The notes under the pieces are model-generated. The model searched no databases, was not told the origin of the DNA, and saw only the letters and a program-made list of their open reading frames with translations. From positions 1 to 24,288 of the IMG/VR virus record IMGVR_UViG_3300025647_000265: 24,288 nt of DNA, one strand, 5' to 3'. This document shows positions 24,158 through 24,288 of the stretch, in pieces. The position numbers and the translations under genes are program-made. The stretch's first letter is position 1; each line of letters opens with the position of its first letter. Source of the stretch: a virus.

Positions 24158-24288
24158 GTGGCACCTTATGGTGACGATATAACAGAAGGCATACCGTATG
24201 TACTGTCTAATCCATCTGGGTCTGCTACTTATCAAGCCTCTAATGAAGCCTACGATATAGCAATCAATGGTCTGCCGTTCTTCTTAAA
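24158..24288 (+). CDS. Start of a tail/structural protein, cut by the right edge
   Basis: A GTG follows TTAAAGGAGT by seven bases. The 43 visible codons have no stop and read MAPYGDDITEGIPYVLSNPS, then TYQASNEAYDIAINGLPFFL. The phrase 'NEAYDIAINGLPFFL' resembles the beginning of large phage tail proteins I recall from actinophage-like genomes. The gene extends beyond the window, so its size and product are unknown. Site strength and reading frame make it credible. Confidence 0.65.
   Translation, partial: MAPYGDDITEGIPYVLSNPSGSATYQASNEAYDIAINGLPFFL

Overview
This window is a piece of a tailed double-stranded DNA phage genome (Caudoviricetes): most of a virion-morphogenesis region. All 37 genes I support are on the + strand, tightly packed, and often joined by TAATG, ATGA or GTGA stop/start overlaps. 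The longest stretch without a gene is about 116 bases (12556-12671). I see no tRNA, integrase, transposase, CRISPR array, replication gene or lysis gene. Starts are ATG, GTG and TTG, usually behind purine-rich Shine-Dalgarno sites. The base composition looks moderate by eye. Several small proteins resemble ones I recall from actinobacterial phages (CRSGCKTQDHESYADC, GRPYPNLVDN, the KGDL..A..AADT fibre linker). My best guess is a phage of a moderate-GC planktonic actinobacterium, but that host is inference.

Layout. (1) 1-3977: packaging and portal. The 3' part of the large terminase is followed by a small basic protein, the portal protein and three small genes. (2) 3978-12555: four large proteins in a row (1583, 240, 549 and 482 aa), with no enzyme motif I recognise. 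Their place between portal and scaffold, their size and the lack of any visible tail-tube or tape-measure gene suggest internal or ejected virion proteins of a short-tailed phage. (3) 12556-14164: the capsid unit, with two small hairpins, a scaffold-like protein, an HK97-fold (N4-gp56-like) major capsid protein, and a long hairpin starting two bases after the capsid stop codon. (4) 14165-16062: nine small genes, four of them very short and lysine-rich. (5) 16062-18393: a beta-rich adaptor, a collagen-like protein with about 85 Gly-X-Tyr triplets rich in threonine, and a GT2-type glycosyltransferase. (6) 18353-24288: a connector-like protein, small beta proteins, two fibres with C1q/TNF-like jelly-roll ends, three tandem paralogous beta-sandwich proteins, several small genes after the fibre genes, and the start of another structural gene at the right edge.

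How it fits together: terminase and portal package DNA into a capsid built on the scaffold. The large proteins probably travel inside the particle. The right half builds an elaborate surface: a collagen-like stalk probably glycosylated by the neighbouring transferase, plus several jelly-roll or beta-sandwich tips that look duplicated and partly exchanged. The most unusual parts are the collagen/glycosyltransferase pair next to separately encoded C1q-like heads, the fibre-tip duplications with a conserved DNA seam, the run of tiny basic proteins, and the hairpins flanking the scaffold-capsid genes.
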